DNA of 64,000 bases from Streptomyces sp. TBY4 (lineage in GTDB: Bacteria; Actinomycetota; Actinomycetes; Streptomycetales; Streptomycetaceae), in contig NZ_JANAVF010000002.1 in the NCBI RefSeq assembly GCF_024213195.1, positions 186,001-250,000 of the forward strand. Reading direction: 5' to 3'. Both the position numbers and the translations under genes were made by a program. Positions 59,540 to 64,000 of the stretch are shown here, in pieces; within the stretch, counting starts at the first letter, position 1, and every line of letters begins with the position of its first letter. The notes beneath the pieces are model-generated. The model was not told where the DNA came from. It ran no database searches and saw only the letters and a list, made by a program, of their open reading frames with translations.

Positions 59540-59962
59540 ATGAACATGGACATCAGCCTTTCGCAGTGCTTCATCGCCGTCGACGACCACGACAAGGCGA
59601 TCCCCTTCTACCGCGACGTGCTCGGCCTGGAGGTCCGGAACGACGTAGGCGCCGGGGGAATGCGCTGGGTGACCCTCGGTTCGCCCGCGCAGCCCGACGT
59701 GGACATCGTCCTCGAACCGCCCGTCGCGAGCCCGAACGCCTCGCCCGCCGACCGGGAGGCCATGGCCGAGCTGCTGGCCAAGGGCCTGCTGCGCGGGGTC
59801 ATCTTCCGCACGGACGACTGCGACGCCACCTTCGAACGCATCCGGGCCGCCGGCGGCGAGGTCCTCCAGGAGCCGATCGACCAGCCGTACGGGGTCCGGG
59901 ACTGCGCCTTCCGCGACCCGGCGGGCAACATGCTCCGCTTCCACCAGCCCCGCACGCGCTGA
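59540..59962 (+). CDS. VOC family protein
   Basis: A 140-residue protein of the vicinal oxygen chelate fold. Two beta-alpha-beta-beta-beta modules are visible: SLSQCFIAVDDHDKAIPFYR, GLEVRNDVGAGGMRWVTLGS, then RGVIFRTDDCDATFERIRAA and DCAFRDPAGNMLRFHQP, ending with the usual RDPxGN..RF turn. Metal ligands (H/E) are only partly visible. Members include bleomycin-binding proteins, glyoxalases and dioxygenases. The next gene, 174 bp on, is a UvrA-like ABC protein; the pair is an arrangement I recall from other Streptomyces, though the functional link is unproven. Confidence 0.88.
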   Translation: MNMDISLSQCFIAVDDHDKAIPFYRDVLGLEVRNDVGAGGMRWVTLGSPAQPDVDIVLEPPVASPNASPADREAMAELLAKGLLRGVIFRTDDCDATFERIRAAGGEVLQEPIDQPYGVRDCAFRDPAGNMLRFHQPRTR

Positions 59963-60024
59963 GATCCGCCGCCCCTCTTACGGAATCCACCGCCCCTCTT
60001 ACCGATCCGCCGCCCCTCCTACCG
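59963..60024 (+). repeat. Three 20-bp tandem repeats
   Basis: Three copies of a 20-21-bp unit (consensus GAATCCRCCGCCCCTCTTAC) run in tandem right after the VOC stop codon, upstream of the UvrA-like gene. Confidence 0.65.
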
Positions 60025-60136
60025 GGCGCCGCTCCCGGATGACACCGCCGATCGGGTAGACAGGAGGGCGTTGCCGCGACAGAGAAGGCGGCGCCGCCCC
60101 GCCAGAGCGGCGCCGGCCCAACAGTATGGAGACACG

Positions 60137-62527
<2,391 letters not shown>

Positions 62528-62534
62528 ACGCTCC

Positions 62535-64000
62535 CTAGAGCCGTACGAGGGTGACCTCGGTCGCCTTCACGCTGGTCCACACCGGGGCGCCGTCGACGAT
62601 GCCGAGTTCGGCGGCGGCCTCGGGGGTGATCTCGGCGACGAGGTCGGGCGCCTCGTCCGAGGCGATCAGCACGCGCAGGCGGCTGCCGACCGAGGTGATC
62701 TCCCGTACCGTGCCGGGCCATACGTTACGAGGACTGCCGCCCGGGCGGTCCCGGTGCACGGACACCGCCTCCGGGGCGATGATCGCGAGCGCCTGAGTTC
62801 CCTCGGGCAGCGCCTCGGCCACCACCAGGCGGCCCCCGGCGGCCAGTGCCAGCCCGTCCGCCGAGGCCGTTCCGGGCCAGGCATTGCGCCCCAGCATCCG
62901 GGCCACCCACGGGGAGCGCGGGTGCCGGGTCACCTCGGAGGGCGGGGCGTCCTGCAGGGCCCGCCCGTCGGAGAGTACGAGGACCCGGTCGGCCAGGGAC
63001 ACCGCCTCGACGGGGTCGTGCGTGACGATCAGGCAGACCCCGCCGAAGCCGGCCAGATGGGTGCGCAGGGTGTGCCGGACCCGGGCGCGGGTGGTCTGGT
63101 CGAGGGCGGCGAGCGGCTCGTCGAGCAGCAGCAGCCGGGGCCGGGCGGCCAGCGCGCGGGCCAGCGCCACCCGCTGGGCCTGCCCGCCGGAGAGCTGGGC
63201 GGGTTTGCGGTGGGCGAGGTGCCCGACCCCGAGCCGGTCCAGCCAGGCCTGCGCCTCGGCCCGGGCCGCGGCCCTGGGCACCCGGCGGGCGCGCAGCCCG
63301 TACGCGGTGTTGGCGAGCGCGCTCAGGTGCGGGAACAGCGCGCCGTCCTGGGGGACCCAGGCGACCTGGCGCCGGTGCGGGGGCAGTTCGGTGACGTCGG
63401 TGTCGCCGAGGCGCAGCTCGGCGTGGGCGCGGGGGGTCAGGCCGAGCAGGGCGCGCAGCAGGGTGGTCTTGCCGGCGCCGTTCTCGCCGACGACGGCGAT
63501 GGTGGTGCCGGGTTCGGCGTCGAGGGTGAGCTCGTTGAAACCGGTGACGGTGGCGTGCAGCGGCCAGTGCCCGGCGTCGGTCCGAGCCACGCCCTCAGCC
63601 GGAGCCCCACCCTTGTCCGGAGCTCCGCCGTCGGCCTGAGCCCCGGCCGCTACGGGGCCCTCGGGATCCGGGCCGGCCGGCTCCTCGGCGACCACCGGCG
63701 CACCGGAGTCCTTGCGGGCGGCGGGCGTTCCCGTCCACCGGCCGCGCAGGGCGACGAGTACGGCCATGGCGATCACGAGCAGCAGCAGGGACACGGAGGT
63801 GGCGGCCTCGGGCTGGTCCTGGAGCAGCAGGTAGACCTGGAGCGGCAGGGTCTGGGTGGTGCCCGGAAGGTTGCCCGCGAAGGTGATGGTGGCGCCGAAC
63901 TCGCCGAGCGCCCGCGCCCAGGTCAGCGCTGCCCCGGCGATCAGACCCGGGGCCACCATCGGCAGCGTCACGGTGAAGAACACGCGCAGCGGCGTGGAAC
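62535..64000 (-). CDS. Fused ModB-ModC-type molybdate transporter, N-terminus beyond the edge
   Basis: The visible 488 residues run in from the right edge. The start shows the end of a ModB-type permease: VFFTVTLPMVAPGLIAG, the EAA-like ATP-contact loop ALTWARALGEFGATITFAG, and a last membrane helix (SVSLLLLVIAMAVLVAL). A ~75-residue Ala/Gly/Pro-rich linker joins it to a ModC-type ATPase: Walker A VVGENGAGKTTLLRAL, Q-loop WVPQDGALFPHLS, signature PAQLSGGQAQRVALA, Walker B LLLLDEPLAALD, H-loop VTHDPVE. A C-terminal TOBE-like molybdate-binding domain follows (about 400-488). Genes are fused here that are separate in E. coli (modB, modC). A ModA-type binding protein should lie beyond the edge. 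The stop is 7 bp from the end of the UvrA-like gene. Confidence 0.9.
   Translation of the reverse strand, partial: STPLRVFFTVTLPMVAPGLIAGAALTWARALGEFGATITFAGNLPGTTQTLPLQVYLLLQDQPEAATSVSLLLLVIAMAVLVALRGRWTGTPAARKDSGAPVVAEEPAGPDPEGPVAAGAQADGGAPDKGGAPAEGVARTDAGHWPLHATVTGFNELTLDAEPGTTIAVVGENGAGKTTLLRALLGLTPRAHAELRLGDTDVTELPPHRRQVAWVPQDGALFPHLSALANTAYGLRARRVPRAAARAEAQAWLDRLGVGHLAHRKPAQLSGGQAQRVALARALAARPRLLLLDEPLAALDQTTRARVRHTLRTHLAGFGGVCLIVTHDPVEAVSLADRVLVLSDGRALQDAPPSEVTRHPRSPWVARMLGRNAWPGTASADGLALAAGGRLVVAEALPEGTQALAIIAPEAVSVHRDRPGGSPRNVWPGTVREITSVGSRLRVLIASDEAPDLVAEITPEAAAELGIVDGAPVWTSVKATEVTLVRL

Overview
The window is a chromosomal segment of a very GC-rich actinomycete, almost certainly Streptomyces or a close relative. 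The evidence is strong third-position GC bias in every real gene, many proteins of types typical of Streptomyces (streptophobe-like membrane protein, DUF6777-, DUF6643-, DUF6191- and DUF4328-like proteins, PASTA-less Ser/Thr kinases, SpoIIE-type phosphatase, anti-sigma-type ATPase), and only two in-frame TTA codons in about 50 genes. I found no rRNA, tRNA, CRISPR array, insertion sequence, integrase or large secondary-metabolite cluster, so this looks like core or near-core chromosome with mostly small transcription units.

Layout. 1-6.3 kb: a partial VOC protein, a membrane protein with repeats, a DUF6332-like protein, a mycothiol-dependent-type enzyme, an AlkB-type dioxygenase, a ROK regulator and an anti-sigma-type ATPase. 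6.5-14.6 kb: a cysteine-synthase-like PLP enzyme, a zinc-ribbon membrane protein, SRPBCC and GNAT proteins, a cytosolic beta-helix/AAA+ fusion, an Rv1733c-like membrane protein, a MOSC protein and a Q/P-rich DUF6643-like protein. 14.9-23.8 kb: an HpnB-like glycosyltransferase, an Asp/Glu racemase, an ADP-ribosylglycohydrolase coupled to a TetR regulator, a divergent FAD monooxygenase, a PH-like membrane protein, lipoprotein N-acyltransferase (Lnt) and a Nudix hydrolase. Two long repeat-filled intergenic stretches flank the racemase.

23.8-34.6 kb is rich in exported proteins: a 1460-residue secreted transglycosylase-like/golvesin-like protein carrying a TTA codon, an AraC regulator, an I36-like small protein, a lipoprotein, a trypsin-like protease, a membrane protein and a GT39-like glycosyltransferase. 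34.8-46.5 kb: a GNAT-AAA+ fusion, a Ser/Thr kinase coupled to a single-pass membrane partner, a Tm-1-like protein (second TTA codon), a Nudix hydrolase, a CDF metal exporter, and a phospho-signalling run of FHA-FHA-ABC transporter, SH3-like protein and Ser/Thr kinase. 46.6-55.7 kb: a streptophobe-like protein, a DUF6777-like protein, an NlpC/P60 hydrolase, an SPFH protein, a PAS-GAF-SpoIIE-HATPase phosphatase and a DUF4328 gene broken by an in-frame stop. 55.9-64 kb: a phosphodiester-glycosidase-domain protein with a large Ala/Pro-rich insert, a VOC protein, a short UvrA-like ABC protein and a fused ModB-ModC-type molybdate transporter that runs off the right edge.

Shared themes. Several starts sit 6-7 nt after a TANNNT -10 hexamer, which predicts leaderless transcripts. 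Protein phosphorylation and sigma-factor control recur: two kinases, an FHA protein, a SpoIIE phosphatase and an anti-sigma-type ATPase. Cell-surface genes expand low-complexity Pro/Ser/Ala/Gly stretches. The regulatory site best supported by sequence is a three-palindrome array between the TetR gene and the FAD monooxygenase.
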